From assembly GCA_027577595.1 (NCBI GenBank), contig JANBRJ010000061.1, forward strand, positions 37,093-101,092: a stretch of 64,000 nucleotides of DNA, given 5' to 3'. Shown one piece after another: positions 1-9,335 of this stretch. Position numbers and translations under genes: made by a program. The stretch is from Coemansia sp. RSA 487 (taxonomy: Eukaryota; Kickxellomycota; Kickxellomycetes; Kickxellales; Kickxellaceae). The notes beneath the pieces are model-generated. The model did no database searches and was not told the DNA's origin. It saw only the letters and a list, made by a program, of their open reading frames with translations. Within the stretch, counting starts at the first letter, position 1; each line of letters opens with the position of its first letter.

Positions 1-114
1 AACCAGCGGCTGGCTGATGTTGGGATTGAGAATATGGAGGAAAACAAGGACAAAATTGAGAACATTGTAAAGTCTCATGCATTCACGACACAAGAACAGG
101 AGCTGCCTCTGTAA
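1..114 (+). CDS. 3' end of an unrecognised gene (partial)
   Basis: An open frame enters from the left edge and ends at TAA 112-114. The visible 37 residues are hydrophilic and rich in Glu, Lys and Asn (for example ENMEENKDKIENIV), with the look of a helical C-terminal tail. A (TG)n tract and AT-rich sequence follow at once, as expected of a 3' UTR. I do not recognise the family. It could also be the last exon of a spliced gene. The frame is supported only by its continuity from base 1 and the abrupt change in composition after the stop. Confidence 0.5.
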   Translation, partial: NQRLADVGIENMEENKDKIENIVKSHAFTTQEQELPL

Positions 115-173
115 GCAGACGAATAGCAAGGAAATGAGATGAATGGGAGCAGCGTAGTACTCGGGAGACAAAA

Positions 174-195
174 TGTGTGTGTGTGTGTGTGTGTG
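174..195. repeat. (TG)n microsatellite
   Basis: About 11 uninterrupted TG dinucleotides lie 60 bases after the stop of the left-edge gene, probably in its 3' UTR or just beyond. Confidence 0.9.
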
Positions 196-940
196 GCTCT
201 TTCCATGTTTCCATGTTTTGTTCTTTTTCTTTCCGGTTTTACCACTTCCAAATCCCAAGTTTAGTGTATTTACAATGACTAGATGATGCAACAAAATTAT
301 TATGTAATAAGAGTTGATCTCATTAGAGTTTCCAAAAACGCCAATTGCTTTGTGGCTATTTACAGACACACCCCAAAAAAGCTAAAATAAATCTTCCAAT
401 ACGTTCTTTTGAAGTGGAAACACAAGATTCTCAGTTTCTGGCTCTGCTTCTGAATTCCGTATCCATACGCCAAGAATGACAAGCAAACACAACGATCCTC
501 TCTCCCTGTCGTAGTTTGGATGTTTCAAGTGCACAGGAAATCTTGATCTCGCATATTCAGGCTATCTTTGCGACCGATCCTGCCAAGAGCAGTGTTCACG
601 AATTAGGAAGCAGAGGAAAACAGAAAGAAAAATGGGGCAGTTCTTGGCTTCTATTTCTCTGAGTGATCTGGTTGTGCTATAGGCCAAAAAGGCTCTTTGT
701 GCTGGCGAACATCCCAGAAAATCCCAAAACAAAAGTATTCTCTTTTCGTTCATCGTCGTGCACATTCCCCTACGACACTCAACATTTGCTCTTTGTTACA
801 TCTTGTGGCAAAAAAAAAAGAATAAACTTGTAATGATTGAAATAGCAAGCTCCCCGGATAAGAGGCGCCAAGGCGTTTTGCCTTGGCAGAAGATTTCAGG
901 TCTTTCCTTTTTCGCCGAGTTCTCCTTCTGGCTAAATGCA

Positions 941-950
941 TATATAAAAG
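941..950 (+). promoter_or_regulatory. Distal TATA box
   Basis: The sequence is TATATAAAAG on the plus strand, a full-consensus TATA box. No convincing coding frame starts within 400 bases downstream. It could therefore drive a long-leader or spliced form of the 1908 gene (donor-like GTAAGT at 1330) or a noncoding RNA. Confidence 0.5.
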
Positions 951-1443
951 CCCGGCGTATTTTTAGAACGGAATGACTTCAATGTACCACAAAGAGGTGT
1001 GTGATCGGAGGTGGGAGGAATGAATGCCTTTGTAGGAGCAAAAGGGGAAGCAGAAGAATCCTTTTCCGAAAGCGGTCTTTCAAATAGAAAGGGACCGCTT
1101 TCATACAATATTTCCTTGTCAGCCCGATTGTAAAAAGGGGAATATTTTCTTGGAAAAGGAGGTGATGGTGTCTTTAGATTATTGCAGGTGCAATGGCCAT
1201 GCCATCTGTACTCCATATTTGTCCTGGTAAGAGCGAGTGTTTATTTTTCTCAGACACATTGTACATTGTGGAAACGGAAACAGGAATAGAGTTTCTTTGC
1301 ATTCTCGCCACATATCATTGGTATATTTGGTAAGTTTTTCTTATCCACCTTGACCCCCTTGTTTCCTTTTCTGCTTCCATGTTAGCTTTATTTTTATTTT
1401 TCGCCCTTTGCATACCTGCGCTTCCCTGGAAAAATAAAAAAAC

Positions 1444-1451
1444 GTATATAA
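1444..1451 (+). promoter_or_regulatory. Proximal TATA box of the small Cys-rich gene
   Basis: GTATATAA is followed by a C-run and then about 450 bases of T/C-rich leader to the ATG at 1908. A TATA box plus pyrimidine-rich leader is the pattern seen before other genes in this window. Confidence 0.5.
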
Positions 1452-1907
1452 CCCCCCTTCAGTAGCAAGAGGGAAGAACGTTTCTTGCATCTATTCACCT
1501 TGCATTCACAAGTTACCCTTACTTTTTTCTTCTTCTATATAGCAACCTGGCTATTATCTCCCTCCCCTTTCAATATAATTTAATGATGAGCCAGTGGTTC
1601 TAGCGCATTTAGAAGACCAATTTGTATAATTTTTCATCAACTATCTGCATCTTTCAACTGCATCCACTCTTCCATTCACATTGCATTTTCAATCTGTATT
1701 TCATATCGCATCTCTTTCTTACGTCACACATTCTTTATCTTTTTATTTCTCATTTCTCTAGCATCAACATTTAAAAAAGCTTTTCCACCCATTACATTGC
1801 TGCATCCGTTCCATCACCGGTCGAAAACATTTTTCCACCAGGCACATCAACAAACATACTGTGCACTTTCCTCAAGCATATTCACAAAAAAAAAAAGCAA
1901 AATAACA

Positions 1908-2069
1908 ATGCTTACACCAACCAGAAACGCCCTTGTAAACATGGATTTTGGCGTTCGGTGTGCATGCGACCATGCTTCGTGGTCGATTCATTGGTGCAGT
2001 TCGTGCCAAACAAACATATACCAGTGCCTGCGTTGCAGTAGTCTGTTTAACAAATGTCCTTGCAAGTAA
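1908..2069 (+). CDS. Small 8-cysteine protein, 53 aa (unrecognised)
   Basis: I do not recognise this protein. It has eight cysteines in four close pairs with a symmetric order: C18-x-C20, C30-xx-C33, C40-xx-C43, C50-x-C52. This suggests a small zinc- or copper-binding module rather than a disulfide toxin-like peptide, since there is no signal peptide. The ATG at 1908 has a favourable AACA context and follows two TATA boxes and a T/C-rich leader. The longer frame opening at 1797 would add 37 leader-encoded residues of low complexity, so I prefer 1908. At 53 codons, chance survival of an open frame is possible. The regular cysteine spacing and the promoter are the evidence for a real gene. Confidence 0.5.
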   Translation: MLTPTRNALVNMDFGVRCACDHASWSIHWCSSCQTNIYQCLRCSSLFNKCPCK

Positions 2070-2494
2070 ACATTTTCTCGATCATGGCTGACATTTTTTT
2101 CATTGTATTTTTCACCTCACTTTTTATACTACAATCCACGCTTTTTCTTAGAACTCATCTTCATTTTTAATTATTATTTTTTTTTGCCAATCGTTGCATT
2201 TCAATTTATTTTGTATAATTAAACAGATATCAGCACCTTCATATACAAGTCTTTCATGAAATGTTGTTACATAATCCGCCCAGCTGGGGTTGAGTATTCA
2301 AATAATGACAAATGATAGGAGTAATTTAACCGATGTATTGTGTGTTTAGTGTCATTTCTATATTAAAGTTACGTTCTAAAAAAAAAGAAGATAAACTTTG
2401 TTACCAACTGAATTAAATGACTTTAGGGATTCATAGAAAAGAGGAGCACAAGCGTGCTACTCCCGTCTAAGATCAAGAGAGATAGAGATGGCGC

Positions 2495-2839
2495 TTACAT
2501 GTGGCTGTCCATGGTGGTCTTGACAACGTTCATGATACCGGTCCTGATCTTGGCGCGGGTATCGGGGGTCATTGCCTGCTGGATGGCCTTGAAGGTCTCA
2601 TCGGCAACCTTGTGGGAGGTGGACATGAACTCCTCGATGGTGGGGCGCATGCTGCGGACAACCTGGCTGGCGACCTGGACGACAGGAACGCTGGCGTCAT
2701 GGATGGAACGGTCAATGTTCTTCACCTGCTCGGTGGTGATACCGAACATGCGCTCGACGATGTTGGAGTTGGTGATAACGTCCAGAGTAGCGGTGGCCTG
2801 GCCAATGGCGGCTGCGATAACGATGGTCTTGAGTTGCAT
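2495..2839 (-). CDS. Small secreted cysteine-free protein, 114 aa (unrecognised)
   Basis: The N-terminus looks like a signal peptide: MQLKTIVIAAAIG then a short Ala/Thr stretch, with a likely cut near residues 17-19. The mature ~95 residues are amphipathic, helical in appearance and free of cysteine. Codons are strongly biased to C/G-ending forms, as in highly expressed genes. Overlapping frames exist on the plus strand, but only this one has a signal peptide, a TATA-like ATTTAAATA at about 2930 and a short pyrimidine-rich leader. No family is recognised. It may be an abundant cell-surface or extracellular protein; that role is inference. Confidence 0.65.
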   Translation of the reverse strand: MQLKTIVIAAAIGQATATLDVITNSNIVERMFGITTEQVKNIDRSIHDASVPVVQVASQVVRSMRPTIEEFMSTSHKVADETFKAIQQAMTPDTRAKIRTGIMNVVKTTMDSHM

Positions 2840-3749
2840 TTCTTGAAAGTGTTTTAAGTGGTACTAACTAGTTAGAAGAGGGGGGGTTGAACTTTGTAAG
2901 TATTGCTTTGGATGAAGGGGGAAGAGGGAATTTAAATATGGTGACTTTTGGAGGGGAAGACCAGCGCCTTGCTAATTTATACAACTTTTTTTTTTTGCAA
3001 AGCCTAGGTTTTGAATGTTAGGTATGTAAGCATGAATGCCTCTATATTTCATCTCCATTTTTTCTTTCCCTCCTTTCTCCCTGCAAGCTGTCTGTCACCA
3101 AAGATTAGGGAGACATGGCAAACGCAGCATTAGTGTCATTTCTCAAACAAGCCACCTTTTTTTACACGCTATATACATATAGCCTATGTAAAATGTTTAT
3201 TCTCCTTTGGCATCTATTGCCGTATATTAGATACCCTTCAAATTACATGTGCAATTCAACTTCTTGATTGCTTTTTATTTTCCATATACTAGGTTATTTG
3301 TAAATGCGATGCCCATATTACAAATTAATGCATAATGTAGGCCATGCATTATTAGTCTAGTTAAAAAAAGGCGATAAGAGAGTGCCATGCATAGCTACAG
3401 CGATATTTCATGTGCCTTTGTGCCGAGGCTATAAAGGAGAATAGGCACGCCATGCACAAACGTTGCGTTGCTATACCGATATTCCACTGGAATTACATAT
3501 GTAATCATTCTATTGTAACTAAAAACGCGTGCGATAAAAGTTGGTGTTTTACTGATAAAAAAAAGAGATATAATACAGCCAGATTTTCTGCACACATACA
3601 TGATGCATGGCTAGATGGAATACTGCAATTTCGGCTAAAGCAGAAATCATACAACAGTAACGAGAGGCGTGTTTCAAAGGTACTAATCGCCACACGATGC
3701 GCTATCATCTGAATATCTCGGCAAATACGCCATATTGGCAGCCAGCACC
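2840..3749. other. Intergenic region, AT-rich
   Basis: This lies between the start of the small secreted gene and the stop of FEX. The first ~100 bases carry the secreted gene's leader and TATA-like element. The rest is AT-rich with short palindromic words (for example GCCATGCAT near 3340 and 3380) and frames without recognisable content. No RNA gene is seen. Confidence 0.5.
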
Positions 3750-4931
3750 CTAGCATACAGTATAATCAACTGTAGCCGATTTAAAATAAACACCATCGAT
3801 AAGGAGAAAGAAGATCTGGGTGGCAACGACAGATGCAGTGGTGTAGGCCACAGAGCGGCGTCTACTCAACGCAGACACCTCTGCTGCAAAAGTAGACACC
3901 GTGGTCAGACAGCCACAAAAACCATCGGCCATTGCCGCCAGAACATAGCATGCGGCAGCCGACGGCAACACAACGACGCCGGTCTGCAAGATGTGGACGA
4001 TGGCTAGCACCATGGATCCCAGCACGTTTGCGGCAAGCGTGCCCAGCGGAGAGCCGATAAGCGCGGTGGGCATGTGCTGCTTGAGCCACGGGTGCGGAGC
4101 ATTGAAGGACGCCAGTCGCCAGCGGATCAGCGTGCCCACGGGTCCAAACAGCAGTGCAATGCTCACGCTGCGCGTACTGCGTGCCAGCGCGACCACAAGA
4201 ACCGCTGCCACAAGGGACGCAAGGCCGGCACCGACTAACACAAGATCCGTGGTCCGCCACCGGTCCCAGCCAAACCACCCCCGATGACCACTGGCGTATG
4301 AGCCGCCCAATAGTTTTGTGTTGATCCGGTACAGCGGGTCTGGGTCCTCGTCCCTAGTTGCGCGCAAATACCGGTTGACCAGGAGCCGCGTCTCCTCGCC
4401 CGCCATCTGGCCGAGCCGAAGCGCACCCATCGCGCACGCCATCGTCGACACAAGCACGCCCAGTCCTCCAAGAAAGTTCTTGAACCGGATATGCTGGCCG
4501 TGCTCTGTGTTGAAGAACTGCTGGTACACCAGGAGCTGCCACGACGAGAACGTCGTAATCGACCCGCACAGGCCCGTGGTGAGGCCCGTGTTGAGGGCCG
4601 GCGAGAAGCGCAGGAGCACGCCCTTTGTGCGCATGCATACACCCATGATGAAACATCCTATCATTTGCACCCACAGAAGCGCGTACGTAGGCTGCTTGTC
4701 GTATGTTAATAGCCGCGTCACATGGACGCGCACCAGCACCCCAAGCATCGAGAAGAACACGAGCGACAGAACTACAGGCTCCATGTACAGATACGCAGGC
4801 GCTGTGTGTCCGCGGAACCGGCCCTCTCCCACATACTCTTGCTGCACTGTTGCGGGCGGCTCTTCCACCGGCACTCCCGTCACCTGCGAATCGGAAAGCG
4901 GCTCATTGGCTTCAGCTATCTCACTACTCAT
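3750..4931 (-). CDS. FEX1: Fluoride exporter FEX (two CrcB domains)
   Basis: This is a plasma-membrane fluoride channel/exporter that protects the cytosol from fluoride toxicity. Bacterial CrcB/Fluc is a dual-topology dimer; the eukaryotic form fuses two copies, as here. The first copy has G64-xxx-R68 and the signature GLCGSITTFSSW (residues 120-131). The second has GTLIRW (266-271), N302 in AANVLG, and GFCGCLTTVSTF (337-348). About nine hydrophobic segments are visible, and residues 1-45 form an acidic cytosolic tail. The conserved pore Asn survives only in the second half; in the first the equivalent stretch reads QMIGCFIMG. Such halves often diverge. I start at 4931 (MSSEIAE, 393 aa); the frame also runs 41 codons upstream through poly-T leader. 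Confidence 0.9.
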   Translation of the reverse strand: MSSEIAEANEPLSDSQVTGVPVEEPPATVQQEYVGEGRFRGHTAPAYLYMEPVVLSLVFFSMLGVLVRVHVTRLLTYDKQPTYALLWVQMIGCFIMGVCMRTKGVLLRFSPALNTGLTTGLCGSITTFSSWQLLVYQQFFNTEHGQHIRFKNFLGGLGVLVSTMACAMGALRLGQMAGEETRLLVNRYLRATRDEDPDPLYRINTKLLGGSYASGHRGWFGWDRWRTTDLVLVGAGLASLVAAVLVVALARSTRSVSIALLFGPVGTLIRWRLASFNAPHPWLKQHMPTALIGSPLGTLAANVLGSMVLAIVHILQTGVVVLPSAAACYVLAAMADGFCGCLTTVSTFAAEVSALSRRRSVAYTTASVVATQIFFLLIDGVYFKSATVDYTVC

Positions 4932-5231
4932 TCTGCTGTCAGCAATTCCTGTGGCTGCTAGGCAAGCATAATTCAACAAGTGGAAAAAAAAAACAATTTC
5001 ACCAATAGAAAAACAAAAAAAAAAAAACTCTGGTCTGCCTAAAGATGGAAGCAAGATAAAAAAAAAAAGACCCTCCCCACTAGGTTTCTATTCTTTCCTT
5101 CCTTTCCCTTCCCTTTACATTGCACTTGTTTTATAAAGTACGCATTTGTAGTTCCCTTTTTATTTCAAACTCTCCCTGGTAGGAGACGCCGCGAAAGCAA
5201 AACAAAACCAGAACGAAGAGTATATGAGATA
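4932..5231. promoter_or_regulatory. Divergent FEX / CTK3 promoter
   Basis: This 300-base region lies between two divergent starts. It has long A-runs on the FEX side, a T/C-rich tract at about 5085-5120, and TATAAAG at 5132-5138, placed to serve CTK3 about 95 bases downstream. Confidence 0.5.
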
Positions 5232-5963
5232 ATGGACGAAATGGACCCGTTCGAAGCACGGCTGCTGTTTGGAAACATGCTCGACAACTTGACAGGCGCA
5301 CAGCCAACGATAGACCGGGTGTCGGGATTCGCCGTGAAGAACAGCAGCATGGCAGACAATCTCCTGGACTGCATAACCGAGAAGCTCGAGAAGCTTGCGG
5401 TCCCGCCACGGCTCAACATACTCTTGGTCATCGACGCGATCCTCCTTTCCATCAGCCGAACGTCGTCCCGCAAAGGCAGAGCCGCTGGTGACAGTGAAGA
5501 GACGCAGAACTGGATGGACTTGATCAAAAAAGACATTGTTCAGCTGGTAAAGGAAGTGGTTCCAGAGACGCCGGGCGGGGATGGCAACGTGCCGCAGGTG
5601 CGCAAGGTCGTGGCCGGCTGGAGGCGCAAATCAGTCTTCGACAAGAAAATCCTGGGTGACGTCGAGAAGCTGCTGGCGAATAGGGCAGGAGCAGATACGG
5701 GTACGTCAACAGAGTCCGGGATGAAGCATCAGGAGATCCTCAAGCGCATCGAGGAGGACCGTGAGCGCCACAAGCGCCACAAGGAGGATGCGTGGATCCG
5801 CCCGCCCAACGATGCGCCAGAGAACGAGCTCGAATCGTATTGGGAAACCACCAGCGACTTTAACGACGCAGATTGGTTTGAAATCACTGCCGAGAACAAC
5901 GAGTACCGCCATGAGCTGGATCTCGTGAAAACATCACTGGGGCTTCATGAAAGCCTGATTTGA
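5232..5963 (+). CDS. CTK3: CTD kinase subunit gamma (Ctk3), CID domain
   Basis: This is the noncatalytic gamma subunit of CTDK-I, the nuclear complex (Ctk1 kinase, Ctk2 cyclin, Ctk3) that phosphorylates Ser2 of the RNA polymerase II CTD during elongation. The N-terminal ~135 residues form a CID-like helical domain: DPFEARLLFGNMLDNL, PRLNILLVIDAILL, DIVQLVKEVV, then KVVAGWRRKSVFD. The C-terminal Ctk3 motif follows with IEEDRERHKRHKEDAW (about 170-190). At 243 aa the length fits fungal orthologs such as S. pombe Lsg1. The start MDEMDPFEA agrees with the family N-terminus and lies about 95 bases after a TATAAAG. No introns. Confidence 0.88.
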   Translation: MDEMDPFEARLLFGNMLDNLTGAQPTIDRVSGFAVKNSSMADNLLDCITEKLEKLAVPPRLNILLVIDAILLSISRTSSRKGRAAGDSEETQNWMDLIKKDIVQLVKEVVPETPGGDGNVPQVRKVVAGWRRKSVFDKKILGDVEKLLANRAGADTGTSTESGMKHQEILKRIEEDRERHKRHKEDAWIRPPNDAPENELESYWETTSDFNDADWFEITAENNEYRHELDLVKTSLGLHESLI

Positions 5964-6122
5964 TCTTGATACTCTTGGCTATTTTTTAATGCGCAGCAGC
6001 CGAAAGTAGGTGGGGGATATCGATCTGTTTTCGTTGCGTTTCTTTTTCGCTTTCCTTTTCTTATTTCGCAATTGCATAACCTGTATTTACTATATATTTC
6101 CTTTGACATTCACATTGGCGAA

Positions 6123-6848
6123 ATGCAAAAGCACCAAAAGGAGATTGAGCGGCGGCGAAGCATGGTTCTAAAACCGTTCAAGTCGCCTGCACGGCAAACA
6201 GCAGAAGCAGCGTTGCCGAAGTCGGTGCCAGCGACGCCATCTGCACGCAAGCGACCAACGCCCGAGGAAAAGACCACGCCGCTACGTAGTCTGCTGACAC
6301 AGAGCGCCAAAAGACGGCGCTACCAGACAACCGCATCTTCCAAATCCACAGGCATTCCGCTTAGCAAGCAAGCGCCGCCTCCAATGCTAGCGGTGTCTGC
6401 TGCTAGAGGAGGGAGTGGCGGAAGCGGCAGCGGCAGCAAGGAGACGCAGAAACTAGTCCAGGAAAAGACGCAGCTGATGCGCCAAGTGGCTCGGATCAAG
6501 GAGGAGATAGCGTTGATCGAGAGGGCGCGTGTGCTGGAGACCAAAAACGAGGCCAAGGTTGTTGGTGCGCTCATCGCAAAGTGGCAGGTCGCTTGCTCAA
6601 CCGCTAGCGACGATCTTTTCGAGCTGCTGAAGCCGGCGATGGAGGCGCAGCGGCAGGCGGCAGTGGCCGAGCGGATGTTTGGGTCTGCCTGGGGCAACAC
6701 AGACGATGACCGTGCTGCGCTGCCGCGAGAGCAGGCGAGTGGCAGCGACCAGAGCGAAGAAGACGACGGCCCCGCTGATGATCCGGATGCAGACATTGAC
6801 GTTCCGTACATGCTCAAGCAATTCGGCATCGACGCAGAGCTCTTTTAG
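6123..6848 (+). CDS. SFR1: Swi5-Sfr1 complex subunit Sfr1/Mei5-like
   Basis: Sfr1 (Mei5 in budding yeast) pairs with Swi5 to stabilise Rad51/Dmc1 filaments in homologous recombination. The first ~110 residues are basic, disordered and S/T-P rich, opening with the KPFKSPARQ-type motif typical of Sfr1 DNA-binding N-termini. The C-terminal half has a coiled coil (KETQKLVQEKTQLMRQVARI), then the Mei5-type core LIAKWQVACSTASDDLFELL, and ends YMLKQFGIDAELF, close to the family's terminal helix. Length from ATG 6123 is 241 aa. A start at 6072 would add an unlikely hydrophobic stretch from the leader. The family call rests on motif memory, not a search. Confidence 0.7.
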   Translation: MQKHQKEIERRRSMVLKPFKSPARQTAEAALPKSVPATPSARKRPTPEEKTTPLRSLLTQSAKRRRYQTTASSKSTGIPLSKQAPPPMLAVSAARGGSGGSGSGSKETQKLVQEKTQLMRQVARIKEEIALIERARVLETKNEAKVVGALIAKWQVACSTASDDLFELLKPAMEAQRQAAVAERMFGSAWGNTDDDRAALPREQASGSDQSEEDDGPADDPDADIDVPYMLKQFGIDAELF

Positions 6849-6913
6849 TAGCGCATGGAATTGAAGTTAATGGTATTGAACAACAAGGGGCTGCACCAGC
6901 AGTGAAAACAGAT

Positions 6914-7540
6914 CTACTGCAGCGGCTGCTGCGGCTTTGGCGGAGCCATGGTTGAAGTGGACGCGTTGTCGTTGCGGTTGTAGGCCTGGGGCATGCCGCC
7001 GCTCATCATCATAGGCTGCTGGGGGCGGACCTGGCCTGTGGCGGCGGTGTGGTTGCTGATGGCGGACGGCGGTCTGCTTGCGTCCATGCCCGGGAATCCG
7101 GACGGTGGCATCGGCATCGGCATGGTCATCTTGGGGCCGCTGTCGGCCAGCGACGGGGGCACATCATCCATGTGCATAGAGTTGGTGTTGGACAGAGCCC
7201 CCTCGGAAATGACCTCGATGCGGATGATGTCGCTGCCGCGCGTCTCGTCAAACATGATGCGCAGCCCGCTGTCGTCGTTGACCATGATCTTGGTTTCGTC
7301 AAAGTCTGTGTACCGGATGTACAGGTCCGTCGACGGGATGCTGAACAGCACGCGCAGCCCGTTGACTAGCTTGCTCCATGTCAGCGTCTCTGGGTGTGGG
7401 AAGAAGTACCGGAAGTACAGCTTGCCGCCGTTGTTGGTGAACTTGAGCACGCGTCCGCCCGACTCGAGAACCCGTGCCTTTTGCTCCGCGCGGATGGTTC
7501 CTGTTACCTTGCCGATAAACGCTTCTTTTGAATTCATCAT
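6914..7540 (-). CDS. PB1-like domain protein, 208 aa
   Basis: Residues about 28-110 look like a PB1 (ubiquitin-fold) domain. There is a basic first strand (RVLKFTNNGGKLYFRYFF) with KLVNGLRVLFSIP as the helix. IRYTDFDETKIMVNDDSGLRIMF then follows as the acidic OPCA-like loop, and IIRIEVI as the last strand. PB1 domains mediate oligomerisation in polarity and signalling scaffolds. The remaining ~95 residues are Met/Pro/Gln-rich and disordered (PMPMPPSG, PQQPMMMSGG). No catalytic domain is attached, unlike Cdc24, Bem1 or p67phox, so the function is unknown. The protein starts MMNSKEAF; either Met is possible. It converges with SFR1, with 65 bases between the stops. Confidence 0.7.
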   Translation of the reverse strand: MMNSKEAFIGKVTGTIRAEQKARVLESGGRVLKFTNNGGKLYFRYFFPHPETLTWSKLVNGLRVLFSIPSTDLYIRYTDFDETKIMVNDDSGLRIMFDETRGSDIIRIEVISEGALSNTNSMHMDDVPPSLADSGPKMTMPMPMPPSGFPGMDASRPPSAISNHTAATGQVRPQQPMMMSGGMPQAYNRNDNASTSTMAPPKPQQPLQ

Positions 7541-7945
7541 GGTCCCTCCGCTGCGTATGCTTTTTTTTTGCTTTGTGGGATATATCTGAGGACGACGAAT
7601 GATAGAAAAAACGAACTGGGGAGAGAAAAGAAAAGAAAGACTCGGATATAAAGTGCTTTGCAGTCAGGTAGAAGGACAGCAAAAGACAATACAATGCATA
7701 CTATAAAGATTATAAGAATCTGCTCACATGTCCGAGATAAAAAGGTGAAATGTAATTTATTACTACACCTCGCTTGTTCGCTCGCTCAGTGAGTGTCATC
7801 TGCTGTGCAGCCAAAACTCTCATGGAATCCCCCTCCCCCAAAACAGTGAAATGCGCTGCTGTCAATTCTTCTGCACGCAGCTCTCTGCTTCGCTTGCTAC
7901 CGCTTTGTCTTGGGATTGGGTGGAATTGAGCGGAGGAGGAGGAGC
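7541..7945. other. Intergenic: PB1-gene promoter and J-protein 3' end
   Basis: The bases nearest 7541 are purine-rich on the plus strand, which is the pyrimidine-rich leader of the PB1 gene. The remainder is the 3' flank of the J-protein gene. Nothing else is recognisable. Confidence 0.5.
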
Positions 7946-8968
7946 TCACAGCGCCTTGGAGTCACCATCCGAAGGCGATGACGACGGCTGGTCCAAAAGG
8001 TATTTGCTAATAACCCTGTCGCTCGCCAGCGCTCTGCGCACAGTGTCGCGGCTCTTTGCGACGTCGGGGTCAGCAGCGACCTGCCTCCGGGCATCCACGC
8101 CACAGAGCTGCCTATCGCTCAGCAGCGCAACAAGCCCCAGCCCCGAGCCGTGTGGCCACAGCCTGCCGAACTCTGGGCCAGCAGCCCTTGTTGTAGCACC
8201 GCCGTCCATCTCAGCGGCCCTTCTCAGCCGCCGTGCCTCATATTCTTTCATCTGGCCGGGCGGCACCTCACGCATCCTCTCGCGCGCCCGTTCCCTGGCG
8301 TTCTCCAGAGCATCAACTGACCTGAAATGCTCGACCTCGTGCATCCACTGCATATCGTCGTACTGCAGTAGCTTCTGGAACACGCTCACCAGAGCCAGAA
8401 CGCCAACGAATCCGAAAACGCCCCACGTCAGCCGCCAGTCGTTGATCGCCCGCTCTTGCGATCTCTGTCGTCGCCAGTACTCTTCGTAATATCCATATGG
8501 CCGCTCCGATGCCCATGGATCATTCGTGTGGTGCTTGCCGCCAGACCGTACGTGGATATTGTATTTCTGGCGCAGCCCAGGGTCTGACAGCACTTCGTAT
8601 GCGCTGGTCACCATGACGAACCGCTCGTGCATGGCGCGACGGCGTTCATCGGGCTTCATTTGCCGCCACTCTTTTTCACCCAAGACCGAGGGCTTTGCTT
8701 TGCTATTCATATATGTGTCTGGGTGCAGTTCTCGGCAAAGCTTGTAGTACTGTTTCTTTATCTCGTCGCCAGTACATGTGGGCTCGAGCCCTAGAATCCG
8801 GTATGCGTTGTCGCCTAGCTTTGCAAACATCTGGTGCGCCTCGGTCCAGTTGTGCGCAGCCCGCACGTGGCTGCAAGCATGCGGGGGCTTATGTCCATGC
8901 CGATACGTGGCGCTAATCGTTTGCTGGAGCAGTCCTGACGCCGTCCATCGCTTGTGCGCACGGTTCAT
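7946..8968 (-). CDS. Mitochondrial-type J-domain protein (JID1-like)
   Basis: This is an Hsp40 co-chaperone that would stimulate an Hsp70 ATPase. The J domain covers residues about 53-140: NAYRILGLEPTCTGDEIKKQ, then HPD at 82-84, then YEVLSDPGLRQKYN. A 20-residue insert separates helix II from III (NSKAKPSVLGEKEWRQMKPD). One hydrophobic segment (about 181-199) follows, and the C-terminal ~140 residues are charged. The first ~45 residues are basic with few acids (MNRAHKRWTASGLLQQT), as in a mitochondrial presequence. This fits a single-span mitochondrial J-protein such as yeast Jid1. I use the ATG at 8968 (340 aa) rather than 8992 because it begins the presequence. The assignment below the J-protein level is inference. 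Confidence 0.75.
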   Translation of the reverse strand: MNRAHKRWTASGLLQQTISATYRHGHKPPHACSHVRAAHNWTEAHQMFAKLGDNAYRILGLEPTCTGDEIKKQYYKLCRELHPDTYMNSKAKPSVLGEKEWRQMKPDERRRAMHERFVMVTSAYEVLSDPGLRQKYNIHVRSGGKHHTNDPWASERPYGYYEEYWRRQRSQERAINDWRLTWGVFGFVGVLALVSVFQKLLQYDDMQWMHEVEHFRSVDALENARERARERMREVPPGQMKEYEARRLRRAAEMDGGATTRAAGPEFGRLWPHGSGLGLVALLSDRQLCGVDARRQVAADPDVAKSRDTVRRALASDRVISKYLLDQPSSSPSDGDSKAL

Positions 8969-9335
8969 AGGAGGAAAAAGAGATATTAACAAGAGTAGAG
9001 CTTGTGCGAAGCAAGCGGAAAAGAAAAAGGTCAGAGGGGCATGGAGCTTGTGCGCTTGGGGGTAGCCTAGACTTTTACGGCACTGGAACGAGAGGATATG
9101 ATATCAAGTAAATACAAGCTGAAGCGTCAGAAAGTCTATTGCCCATTATACAGAAGAGAAAAACGAATGGAAAAAAAAGGTCTAAGTTGCTTTTGCAATA
9201 TTGAAAAAAGGGCAATTTGATTAGTTGGTGGGGCAAAGAACACATCAAGGCCTCACACCGCTCTTTCTCTCTAGAGAGAACGAAAATAAATTAGTAACAG
9301 CACAAAGTGGAGGGGGGAGAGGAAGAAGCTAGGAC
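8969..9335. other. Intergenic, J-protein promoter
   Basis: This spans the J-protein start and the stop of the S/T-P-rich gene. It is AT-rich with short A-runs and TCTCTCTAGAGAGA at about 9265, a perfect short inverted repeat. No gene is seen. Confidence 0.5.

Larger units (their letters stand above)
115..1907. other. Intergenic and promoter region of the small Cys-rich gene
   Basis: No conserved protein is seen here; the short open frames have no domain or codon signature. The stretch holds the left gene's 3' region, a strong TATA box at 941-950, a second at 1444-1451, a splice-donor-like GTAAGT at 1330, and pyrimidine-rich leader sequence from about 1500 to 1900. Four AGGGG/CCCCT words (1043, 1136, 1355, 1454) resemble fungal stress-response elements, though words this short recur by chance. 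Confidence 0.5.

Noticed and set aside
2454-2857. Two plus-strand frames of 118-130 codons over the small secreted gene
   Set aside because: They overlap each other and the minus frame with a signal peptide; no leader or domain supports them.
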